Assembly (NCBI GenBank): GCA_035610365.1
Contig: CM069432.1
Span: forward strand, 174,280,035-174,344,034
DNA length: 64,000 nucleotides
Origin: Aquatica leii
Taxonomy: Eukaryota > Arthropoda > Insecta > Coleoptera > Lampyridae
Reading direction: 5' to 3'
In this document: positions 1-12,000 of the stretch, in pieces
Numbering within the stretch: the first letter of the stretch is position 1
Layout of the letters: every line of letters starts with the position of its first letter
Made by a program: the position numbers and the translations under genes
The notes under the pieces: model-generated
What the model was told of the DNA's origin: nothing
Databases searched by the model: none
Seen by the model: the letters and a program-made list of their open reading frames with translations, nothing else

Positions 1-96
1 TTGGTTTCTCTACCAAACACAATTGATGGATCTGTCTTTTTAATCTCACTTTCGCGCATTGCTGCAGAGAGACTTTTAAAAATAGTTCCTTTTATT
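1..96 (-). CDS. Flippase exon 13 (cytosolic C-tail, partial)
   Basis: Acceptor TTTTAG at 97-99, then [20 protein letters not shown] and [11 protein letters not shown], the basic cytosolic tail after TM10. Open to the edge of the window; the remaining tail and 3' UTR lie outside. Confidence 0.88.
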
Positions 97-3000
97 CTAA
101 AATAAAGCAACAATCACATTGCAATGTCAAATAAATTTACATTAGGATACTTACACCTTGTAAACAAAATCTGGAGTGATTGTGACCGTGGGAATAAGCA
201 ACAAACCCAGCCAAAATATAGCTGAAGTAAATAACATTATGTACATGCCAGTCATTATATTTCCTATAGGAATAACTGGCCAAAAATTACTGCAACGAAA
301 AGGTTATAGTTGTAAATTGTCTTTGTACACTTTATATGAGCAACTCACCTGTAAATTATCAAAAATAAGATCCATAAAACTATAGAGCCCCAAATAGCAA
401 AATGAGTAGGCCATGTCCAGTAATTAGTAACCAACCCAGCTTTATAACAAACAGTTACAACGACATACTAAAATTTATTAATAATGTATCGACAAAAAAA
501 GAAAAACAATTCCTACCGTATATACGCAATTTCCTAATAATAAGTAGCCACCATCTCTTCCGTTCATCCATAGAATATCGTGTTCGCACGCAAGTAAGGT
601 AAACCAAAATAAAAACGCCGAATGTATCATTCCATTAAAAACCCAAACCCAAAATACTTTCACGTTAAAAAGTTCCCCGTTTTGTGACGGTTTATATAAT
701 TTAGGATATTTCAACATAACATCTGCGCTACAAGTTTTTTCAAACAAACCTAAAGCGAACGGCGGGAGTGCCGTGAAAATAACGTTATATAAACCGATAG
801 TCCATCTTTCATATATGATTTGACCAGACCACCCCGAGTAATATGCAAACCAAAGTTCAATTACATACAAACAAATATTCTTATAAAAACTATACAATAT
901 AAGTTTACACATTCTTAAGTAATTCCATGCCCCGTGAACTAATAAAAGTCGCAACAAAAACCGAAATTGGGCTATACTATAATCAGAAGCACATGCCGCT
1001 TGTAATCCTTCTTGACCCGAAATACCAACGCCAACATGCGCTTTTTGAATCATGGCAACATCGTTAGCCCCATCCCCTATCGCTAAAGTAACCGTTTTTG
1101 TGTATTGAGTTATGTATTCCACAACTTCCGCTTTTTGCATAGGAGAAACGCGACAACATACAACCACCTTGCAAGAAACGCACAATTTAAGAAAATCCGA
1201 ACGCAAATCGCAACTGAGAGCATATTTCAACGTTTTCCCTTCGACTATTAAAGCTATCTCATTTTGTTTTTCTAAATTAACCCCTAAATCATCATTATGC
1301 CGCAATACTGATTCTCTTGTACTCTAAAAACAACCATTAATCATATATTTCCTCAAATATACCAACTTACATCTAAACTATCTTCGTTTAAAATAATTAT
1401 AGGCATTCCATGCACAATTAGCTTACTAGAATACCCAATATTAATTGCAGTCTCTTGCTTATCACCAGTAAGAACCCATATGTTTATATCAGCTTTTAGA
1501 AGCGCTGCAATAGTTTCAGGTACACCATCTTGAAGTTTATCTTCAATAGCCGTTGCGCCAACTAATTTTAGATTTCTTTCTATTAAATTTGCCGCATTTT
1601 CTATGTTAGCTTCCCTATTACTTAATGAAGTACACGCTTGGTGATAAGTTTGTTTCCATTTAGTATAATCTTCGTTACTTAAAGTAGCGACGGCACAACA
1701 TAAAGTTCGTAAACCTTCCGTTGCAAATAATTCTAGTTGTTGCAATAATGCGTCACTGTACTCAGTTTGAGGAATTTCCAAACGTTCATAAATAACCTAA
1801 AACAATACGATTGTTGGTATTTTTATATACAATTAAATTTTCACAAAAAAGTATGGTTAGCGCTACATTTTAGTTCCCATCTCAGTAATGGGTGGCGCTA
1901 ATGATTTCTCCATCGACCTGGCAACATCGGAAAGCTACGCTTCCCTCTGGACGAGTAATCTGTATACTTTTGCAATGTGTTTGTTTGTCTCAAACATGTA
2001 GAAAAGGAAGTACATTTGTTTATTGTTATGGTACGCACTACTTGTCAATTTATGTTGACATACTAATAACCTCAACTTTTAGAATCGGTTCTAGCAGCAT
2101 TATTTGAAGTACGTAGATAGTAAAATGAATTGAATCAAACTTTAAACATGAAATATAAATACAATTAAGTAAGTTTTTGAAGAGTTTTTTTTTTAATAAA
2201 ACAGCTATTGGTTAAATTGGAACCATTTTTTTTTCTTTATTTTAAATTTAGATATATTTAGTGACGACAACGTTTCGCTTATCATGTAAGCTTTATCAAG
2301 TCTTCTTTGTACATTTTTCAAAATTTTATAAATTTGTGATCTGTCAATTAATTAATTACCAAAAATTTAAATTTATAATTTTTGTGTTACTTGGTGTTGG
2401 TTATATTTTATAATTAATGTAGTTGAAAATAAATTTCCATGTTTAAATATTTCTTTTATTGAAACATTTTGTCAAAAGTATAACTTGTGTATTCTCGTAT
2501 CTGTAGATATGTGACACATAATTAATTGACAGATCACAAATTTATAAAATTTTGAAAAATGTACAAAGAACACTTGATAAAGCTTACATGATAAGCGAAA
2601 CGTTGTCGTCACTAAATATATCTAAATTTAAAATAAAGAAAAAAAAATGGTTCCAATTTAACCAATAGCTGTTTTATTAAAAAAAAACTCTTCAAAAACT
2701 TACTTCATTTTAAAACATAAACAAAAAACAGCATTAAACCTCTTTTCATATAAAAAATATATAAATACAATGTATATTTAGCTTGAAGTAGGAATATGTA
2801 AAAGTAAACAAATACAATTGTCGTTTGACAAGTAGTGCGTACCGTTTGGTGACAAATACTATTTCTATCTCTTACAATGTTGTGTACACTTTGCAGCCTC
2901 CGATTACTCGTCCAGAGGGAAGCATAGCTTTCCGTTGTTGCCAGGTCGATGGATTTCTCTAAAGGTGTCAATGTCAGACTACATTATCAGGTATCCTTAT

Positions 3001-6000
3001 TAATATAGAGATCAGTGATTTCATTAAGGACTTACGTTTACAATGTTTTGCGAATTTCAAAGGTAAACTGATTCTTACGCATTCATTTTTTGCATAATTA
3101 TTTGAACTTTAAATGCTACAATAAATTAAATAAGAACATATGTGATGTTTGCGAAATGTGCATTTTGTAGAAAAATGTAGGTTGTTTTTTTAAATAAAAA
3201 TTCAAACTCACATAAATACATAGGGGTCAAAATATTAGCATGTAAATCCCTATGGATACCTTTAAAAAAATGCAATGAATGCAAGTGCAACATGGCAAAA
3301 GATATGTGAGACGAGCTTCAGAAAGTGCACGAAAGGAATAACTTATGAAATAAGCTTAGTGAGATCGAAATTATTCTCAAACCACGTGACCTTGTAGTAT
3401 AAGTAACGCACTAAATATCCATAATAATCCGAACACCCGTTATATTTATTAACAAAACTTGATCAGTCAAGACTAGAAGGTAACACGATGCCAGAATAAG
3501 CACCGTACTTGAATTGGTAGAGAAATTAGACGAATAGGCGACATCATAGCTAACTTTATTATAGCTGCACTTTTACTTGGACGTTTACCAGATGAGTATT
3601 CAACCTGATGACCGCATTAGATGCTCGTACTGATGATGAATTCGCGTTAGAGTACGTAAAAGAAAAGCTCATTGATGAGTAGAATTATGATTTAGAAGGA
3701 AATGATAAAAAGTCACTGCAAGTGAATAAGTTTTAAAAAAATGTAAAAGAATAAGTGAATGTTACTATTGTCACAGAAAAGGGCATTGAAAGAGAAATTG
3801 CTATTTTATGAAGAAAGATTTAAAAATGAATAAAGAAAAAGAAACATGTAAACTCATAAAGCTAAAATAACAAAGAAAGAGAACGTAGATGAGTTTTCTT
3901 TTATTGTGGAACAATAAAATAGCAGTAAAGAAGAATGGTTTGTTGACTCGGGGGTTACCCATATGTGTAATGATGAAACAAGTTTTAAGTGTTAGAAATG
4001 TAGCTTTTAATTTAAAATATTCTCGACCACATTGACATCTGTCGGACCTATTAAGAATCAGATGTGCGTGACGTAAAGCGCATAGTAAAAAGGTTATTCA
4101 CACCGTTCCGTTAACCGTGTGTATTTTTTATTTTGTTTCCATTTGTTTGATATAAACATATTACTACTTTATAAATACATGTGTTTCATTGTGTACACCC
4201 AAAATCTTCGTTGCTGAATTAACTAATTTCACATAAGATCAAGGATGGTGACGATGCGCAACAAAGTACACAAGATTTTCTCGAGATTGTTGACAACAAA
4301 GTTTACCGGATTTGTTTGACAATTTTCGATGTGCGATTACATAGCGAGACGAACTTCCGGCGCTGGAACCATTGCGCGTAAAAATATTGGAAGAGTGCGA
4401 AGCTCGAAAAGAAAGTAATAGAAATGATTCGGTTCAAAACGCGTTGTTAGCTCAAAAACACAGGAATCAAACGTCTAAATGTAAAAGTAATGAAGATAAA
4501 AATCAGAAAATTCGAGACAGATCGGTCGAATGCACAAACTGCGTGTTGCGCTGATGATTTTAGCTTGCATGCAGTACCAAATTTGCGCGAACGCGACAAA
4601 GCTCTCTGTGCAGACAAAATAGTAAAGAACAGTAATGAATGGTGTACTGACAGTGGTTGTACAGCACATATGTGCAAAGACATTGACGCATTCACAGAAA
4701 TTGTTACACACGGGCACAAAAAATTGAACTTAGCGAACAGTTCCTGTATGGATATTGCGGCGAGATATGTTGTACCAGTATCGATAAATGTCGACTAGTA
4801 TGAAAAAATAGTGAACTTTCACGATACTTTGCATTTGTCGCAGAACAGGCAAACAGCTTGTACTACATCCAATGTGGTACTAGCGACAGCTGTAAAGCAA
4901 TTAGTGAAAAAGAAAACTGTCTCAAATTACCGAAAGTCAATTCATTGGAGGATTGGCACAAATGGCTTTGACATCTAAATATACGATCTTTGCGTGACGC
5001 GATCAAGAAAGGGGCGATCCAAGGTTTACGTGTTGAAGATGTGAATACAGATCTGCATCTACATAATTACCTTTATTGATGATTATTCCGAGTGGTGTGA
5101 AGTAAGATTTATTACACCCAAAAGAGTCTCAGACATTTTGAAGCTTACAGAGCCATTGTTGAAACTCAGAAAGGAATTAAAATCAAGATGTTACAAACTC
5201 ACAACAGTCTTGAGTTTGTAAATAAACCGTTCGACGAGTTTCTTTAACAGCATGGGATAACGCGGCGCTTAACAGTGTCATACAATCCCGAAAAAAATGG
5301 CGTGACCGAAAGGCGAATCTGATAGAGACAGCGAAGTGCCGTCTTATCGATTCAGGGTTACCAAAATCATTCTGGGCAGAGGCGAACAGCGAACTTCATC
5401 AGGAACGGATGCCCAATAAGCAGATTAGATGTGACGCCGCCTTATGAGGCGTGGCACGGAAAAACTTCAGACGTTAGTTCCCTCAAATGGATTGGTTGTA
5501 AAGTACACACTTTGAATACAAGCCCAATTCAAAGCAAACTTGCACTACGATCAAAGAAAGGAATCTTCGTAGGCTACAGTGAGGATTCTAAGAGGTACAT
5601 ATATGAATTCCAATCGAGGGGAATATCGAGACGTCACGCGACGTAAAATTCCTGGAGAACACTCTAGTGCACACCAAGAAGAAACCAGTAGATTTCTTTC
5701 CTCTGGAAAATATCCCAGCGAGTCAGAAATAAATAATGAAGAATGTACCGAGGTTCAACTGATTAGACCAAACTCAAATGGGTTGAACGAATAAACGACA
5801 ACATGACAGATAACTTGCAGTTAGACATCGAAGATGTCGTTAACAATGAAGACGATTTTACAGGCGGGTTTAAATGATTTCCGCTGACAGATCCAGCGCT
5901 TGTCGTTAAACGTGGACCTAGTACACCACGTAAAGTTGTAATGGGGTTACGAGGAAGACATCCTAAGAAGTACGACAAAGCCAAAGATGCTAATGGCAAA

Positions 6001-9000
6001 CTCCAGTGGCCCGGTTGAACACCAATACGATTAGCAGTTGCCCTCGCAGTGCGTAAAAAGATGCATATAAAGCAGTACGACATTACTACTGCTTATCTAA
6101 ATGGTACTTTAAAAGAAGAAGTATACCTCGAAGTTCCCGAGATGATGAATGAGGTATTACAACATATAGTTGGGAAGAGCAGTCTTTGAAGCCAAAAGTT
6201 ATGCTAAGTAGTCTGAAGCATAGAGAAACAAAGGGGAAGAGTATCAACTACTATATACAAATGTGACCGTTAGTTCTAAAAACCGTCCTTCGGGGCGTTG
6301 GTGGGCAATTTTGTAGGTGCGCAACGTTAGTAAGATTGGTTCAGTTTCTCGCTAAATTGTCATTGTAAGTTTCTAACCTTGTTCGGGTGAGTATTCTGTT
6401 TAAATGTAATTATTAAATAAATATATTATAATATTTACTAGTTTTGAGTATAATCTTAATCAAAATTAATATATAATTATGCAAATGAATATCAACATCC
6501 AATGATTCTAATATTTTTCAAGTTTGTTATTTACAATTATCTTAACCCTAATCGACATTACACATAATACCCATGTTAATTATTTATAATTATTGTAAAA
6601 TATGATTATTAATTTAAATTATGTTTCCTATTCCAATAGACATCGTCCTATTGTTCAACACGATTTATTCAAAAAATTTTGGTGAACAACTAGCATTGGA
6701 GTCATCACTGCCGGTCCCAAGCTCGGATGAAGGAGGAGGGAATATAAACATGAATTCACTAAGATTCAAGAAAGATCGTAGAACCAACAATGATGAACAA
6801 CATTTAATATGATCCGAAGACAACACCCGCATAATATTGATCAGGAAATGCTTGTTGTAGATTATATATTCGTTATTCATTGTTTTTAAATGTAATATTA
6901 TATTTTCTGTATGTAATAAACTGTTAATTACTAATTTTAATTTTGTTTATTTGTATATAAATTAATATCTACTTTTGAATTTAAGTGGAAACGCGCGCTT
7001 TTGTTTGTTGGTAAAGTAGAATTATTTATTATCATTTGACACCGTTTTAGTTCTAAAAACCGCCCTTCGGGGCGTTGTAACGTCCGAAAAATTTGTACAG
7101 AGTTGATACTCTTCCCCTTTGTTTCTCTATGGTCTGAAGTATGAAAAAGGCGCTCTACTGACTGAAACAAGCGGGACGCGTCTGGCACAATCGTTTGGAT
7201 CAAGAACTACGAAGACTCAAAGCGATTCCATCTGAAATAGACTGAAATAAATTTGATGTTAATTGTTGTCTATGTTGGCGATATCCTTGTCATGTCAGAT
7301 GACATTAAAGAAATCGACCGTTTCGGAGCTAGCCTGAGCAAAAGCTTTGAGGTGAAGAATCTCGGCAACGTGAAAAGATGTCTCGGTATTGATTTCGAGA
7401 AGGATGGTAACAACATTAAACTAAGTCAAGGAACATATATCCGTGACATTTTACGACGTCATGGTATGGAAGAGTGCAATCCACTGTCCACACCATTGGA
7501 CGTTAGTATGAAACTGACAAAATTAGAGCATTGGCTTGCGTCGGACGGACCAAAGTCGCCCTTTCGTGAGTTGGTCGGGACATTACTTTACCTTGCTGTT
7601 GCGACACGCCCTGACGTAGCTCATGCTGCTTCGGAAAGGAACGTTGGACCGCAGCGAAAAGAGCGTTGCGCTACCTGAAGGGGACTGCAGATCTCGGAAT
7701 CTTGTTCCGACATGACAAGAGATGCCATCCAGGGTTTTGTGAACGCTGTCTGGGCTGAATCTATCCACGACAAAAGATCCTTCACTGGTTATGTTTTCAC
7801 TATGAACGGTGGCTGCGTATCGTGGGATTCAAGAAAGCAGAGAACTGTGACACTTTCATCAACAGAAGCGAAGTATATGACATTAAGTGAAGCCGCTAAA
7901 AAGATCGTCTACCTTTAACAATTTATGTCCGAGTTAGATGAAGGCATTGAAGTAATCAAGTTGTCAAATGATAACGTTGGCGCTCAGAAACTTGCTTCAA
8001 ATCCAGTCTACCACTCCAGAACAAAACATATTGATTGATATCAAGCATCATTTTGTTCGCGAGATGGTCGAGTCAGGAGTAGTTGATTTTAAGAAGTAAT
8101 AAAGAAGTTAAAACGTTAATTTAAATATTAAATAACATGCTGCAAATCAATTATTTTACAGTATTACAAAATTACAAGGTATAACGGGTATACCTAATAG
8201 GTGAATATACCGATCTTAAGACGAAAATCTTGGATTTAATTTCAGTAAACCTTTAATTGTTATTCGCATTAGCATTTTGTAGAAAATGGTTTTTGCTGTT
8301 AGTGTTGGCGCCAGTAATTTCACATTATCTTAGCATATACGACTTGTACGGAACGTATTTGTTTTGTTAACATTTCATTTTTGAAGACATGACAATTAAA
8401 TTTTTAATTTGTACAAAGTGGGTATGCTTGACTAATACGGAAATTACAAATATGTTTCTTTGACGCGAAATTTATTTTTTCTATAATTTTAGATTCTAGT
8501 CCTACATACCATCAAAATACAACTATAAAAGCATAGTAATATGTAGTAACAAAGAAAGTCTTTCGTAACTGCCCACGTTTTGCTCACTTTCGTAAGGAGC
8601 TTCATCAGGACGAGAAAGCAATCGATAACTAAAGGAGCAACCGAAACGCAACCAAAAGAGTTAAGCAATAAATTTGTCAACCAAACCAAATTCTAAACTA
8701 CAGATAGAAGTGATTTAATAACATGCTTCCGTACATTATAGTATATCGAGTGGGGATGCATATCAGATTTGATCATAATCATGTTTTTTTAAAATTTTTA
8801 TTGTTGACAGAATTTCAATTTTTTGTACTGCAATTTTATCTAGAAATAAAAATCTTGTCGATTTGTAAATGGAAAATTATTTCGATTTACATTTACAGTG
8901 TGCTTCGTCAGTGATCTATACTCGTGCGTGACTGATAAAGTAAAGAAGTCATTATAGCCATTAGTTTTATAACTTTCTATAAATCGGTTGAAAAGTTAAT

Positions 9001-12000
9001 GTATTGAAATCGTAACAAATTTTGAATTCCAAAATGTCTGAAACTAGGAGGAAATGTCGGCCGTACAATATTGAGTATTTGAAATATGGGTTTAAGCAAC
9101 AAACCAATTATTAACTATGCGTTTAATTTGGCAAAGTTTTTTCAAATGAAGCCAGGAAGCCTTCTAGGTTCCAAGAGCATTTGAATAAAATACATGCTGA
9201 TAAAAAGAACAAAGATTTATCGAAAAAGAAACATTTAAAACAAGCTATATCAAACCTTTTTGCATCGTGTTCTAAACAAGAAGATGATGGACTTTGTGCT
9301 TCATATAATATTTCATTATTAATCGCAAAAGCGGGAAAACCACGCATAATTGGCGAGGAATTAGCTATACTGGCAGTCAGAGAGGTAATCGAAACTGTTC
9401 TTCATCATAAGACACCATCAAATATCATTAAAAACATTCCGTTGAGTAATAATACAGTGTAAATAATAGATGAAGTTAAAGACGTTGAACTATCATTATC
9501 ATAAAAGAAAAAAATTGTCAAGAGTTATTTACAAAAAATTTGGAAATCGATACAAAGAGAGAATCCATATTTAATACCGTGCACGTTTTTTCCAAGAGAA
9601 AGAAATTCCTATTTCAAATAGTTTATCAGTTGCTACGGATGCTGCTCCAGCAATGACGGGGAGTCATAAGCACTTGGTTGCAAAAAATCTTAATGACCGC
9701 CTGCATACGTCGCTCCATTAGGTTATTAGAGCACTCAACAAGATAAGAAGCAATTCATTAAATGACAGATTATTTGAGCAACTTTGTAGTGAAAATGATG
9801 AAAACTGTAATCGCTTGTTGCTGCACACAGCAGTATGATGGCGCTTAAAGAGTGTTTATCTGAATTGCTTTTTCAATCTATTTGACTACGGGACTTCCTT
9901 GAAAACAGAGACGATGAACTGCGCGGAAACTTGATTGCGTCCAAAAATGACATCGCTTATTTGACAGACTTTTTTAAAATATTTAATGAAGTTAATTTGC
10001 AATTGACAGGTGACGAGTTGAATTTAATAAAAACAACAAACGTCATAGCTGCTTTTGTGGGAAAACTTCTATTCAAACGAAATCTAGGAAGAGGTGAATA
10101 CAGCCACTTTCCGACATTATCAGCATAATCGATAAAACAGAAAGATTTATTTACTTACTGCGAACACCTGGACGCTCTTTATGCTGATTTTACAGAGCGA
10201 TTCCGGGATATTTTAAATATGAATATACAAAGCTGGGTTTTAAACCCTTTCGCAAATGCAGATACAGCAGAATCATCAAATTTACAAGAACTCGTAGAAC
10301 TCACAACTAATGAAGAATTAAAAGTAAAATTCAGAAATGGATACCTACAGTTCTGGCTTCAAAAATCAATATCAGTTCTTTTCCCTGGATTGTAAAAAAC
10401 AGTACAGAAATTTTTAATTGTGTTTCCTTCATCGTATTTAGCTGAGCTTGGGTTCAGTGCAGTAGCTAACTTACTGTCTAAGAAAAGGAATATACTGCAA
10501 ATCACTAAGCGTGATGATTTGCGGCCGATGTTAACTAAATGGGAACCCGACATTTAACAGATTATTAAAACTTTTTTTATTAAATTTTTTTTTTACTTAC
10601 TAATTTTGATTAATCGTCTTGCCTTTGTGTAGTGTCCCAGTGCGGAATGCTCCAGCTTTGTGTATTGTTTTGCATTTGTTGGTTAAGTTATAATTTTGAT
10701 TAGATTAGATTAGAGAGAGAGAATTAGTTTTTAATTTGTGATTATAATAGACATTCATAAAATTGGTATAATTATTATGTAAAAGGGAGTGTTGGAATTT
10801 TTTTTCTTGTAAAGGGGGCGGTAGTCCATAAAAGATTGAGAACCTATGCTATATATGAACAAAATCTGATGCTCAATTTGAAAGAAACAATTTATTAATT
10901 CTTTATTACAATACGTCAAATTTGACTGCCATTATAATAACTACAATTTAATGTTTTTAAATAGTGTTTTCATTAATTTTATCAAATGGGACAAAATTCC
11001 GATTTTGACTTTTCCAGAAAAAAATTTGTTTTCAGCATTTAATAATTATTGTATAATAGATTTAGCTAAGGTAATAATTTATCCAACCATACCTAAATAT
11101 GTAAAACAAATTGTCATCGTGGATTTTTATACATAAACTCTCGTACCATCTAACTCAAAAATCGCAAATTCAAATGAATAGCAAAATGTAGATTATTGTG
11201 TACCTAATCTGAACTCATAAAACTATGTTTTGCATATGCATTCATTTCTTCGAAATCTTCAATAGAAACGAAAAACTTAATGACATTAGCGAAAAGCATA
11301 AGTGCAAAAATGAGCCTTATGAACGAAACAAAACAACTTCTTTTTCAGTGCTATCCGTATTAAAATGACCGAAGTAAAATAAATAAGTTTTCTATTATCG
11401 AATTATCATTTAACATTGGTTATACGGAAATATTTCTGTTTGACTATTAGATTTCCATATTATACATTTTTTGTTAATATTGAAATGTTCTAATTAATAC
11501 ACTTTCAAATGTCGCTCTAGAAGTTTTGAGTATTAATAGTTCGAAATATTTGTTGGTTCAATGGTAATTCTCTCTTTTATGAAATGTAAAAAGTTGAGTA
11601 ACTTTTGACGCTAATAATTTCTTTATTAGGAATGAATGTGCAATAAAAATTACCATTATGGATTCTGTGATTTATCTAGTCAATTCTAATTAAAAGGGAA
11701 TACACCGGAAAAAATGTTCAAGCATTACTGAAGAAATTTTGAATTAAATATCAATCTACTGTACCTTACTGTCCTAAACAAAATGGAATATCAGAACGCA
11801 AAAATCAAACTCTTATGTGGTCTGCTCGATGTATGCTGCTGGATGCAAATTTTGAGGTGAAGCAATACTTAATGCGAATTACTTGTCAAATCGATTGCCA
11901 ACGAAGTGCAAAGATAAAAAGCCGTATACAATGTGACATGGTAAGAAGTCTGATTTGAGTACGTTCATTTATGTATGTAAATCTAGAAAAACGAAAAAAA

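Larger units (their letters stand above)
1812..3014 (+). repeat. 5' LTR of copia A, split by a MITE
   Basis: Sequence 1853-1910 plus 2952-3014 is continuous with 13618-13740 of the 3' LTR once the 1911-2951 insert is removed. The middle of the LTR present at 13140-13600 is missing here. The LTR start at 1812 is inferred from the shared TGTTGGTATTT. Confidence 0.65.
4230..8100 (+). mobile_element. Copia-type retrotransposon B, decayed, inserted within copia A
   Basis: Collinear copia polyprotein pieces: gag tail (4372-4550), protease [13 protein letters not shown] (4640-4680), integrase ([13 protein letters not shown] at 5248; [11 protein letters not shown] at 5440; GIFVGYSED near 5570), RT start ([20 protein letters not shown] near 6075), RT palm ([12 protein letters not shown] at about 7160, YVGD box near 7270) and RNase H ([25 protein letters not shown]). 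It has stops and frameshifts and is split by a 913-bp element. LTRs were not recognised, so the borders are approximate. Confidence 0.8.

Noticed and set aside
2705..2971. 88-residue minus-strand ORF
   Set aside because: Lies in the foldback MITE arm; composition only.
4447..4719. Two overlapping minus-strand ORFs
   Set aside because: Antisense to copia B gag/protease, where zinc-knuckle-like and DSG motifs are on the plus strand.
5763..6083. 106-residue minus-strand ORF
   Set aside because: Opposite to copia B RT ([17 protein letters not shown] on plus); no motif of its own.
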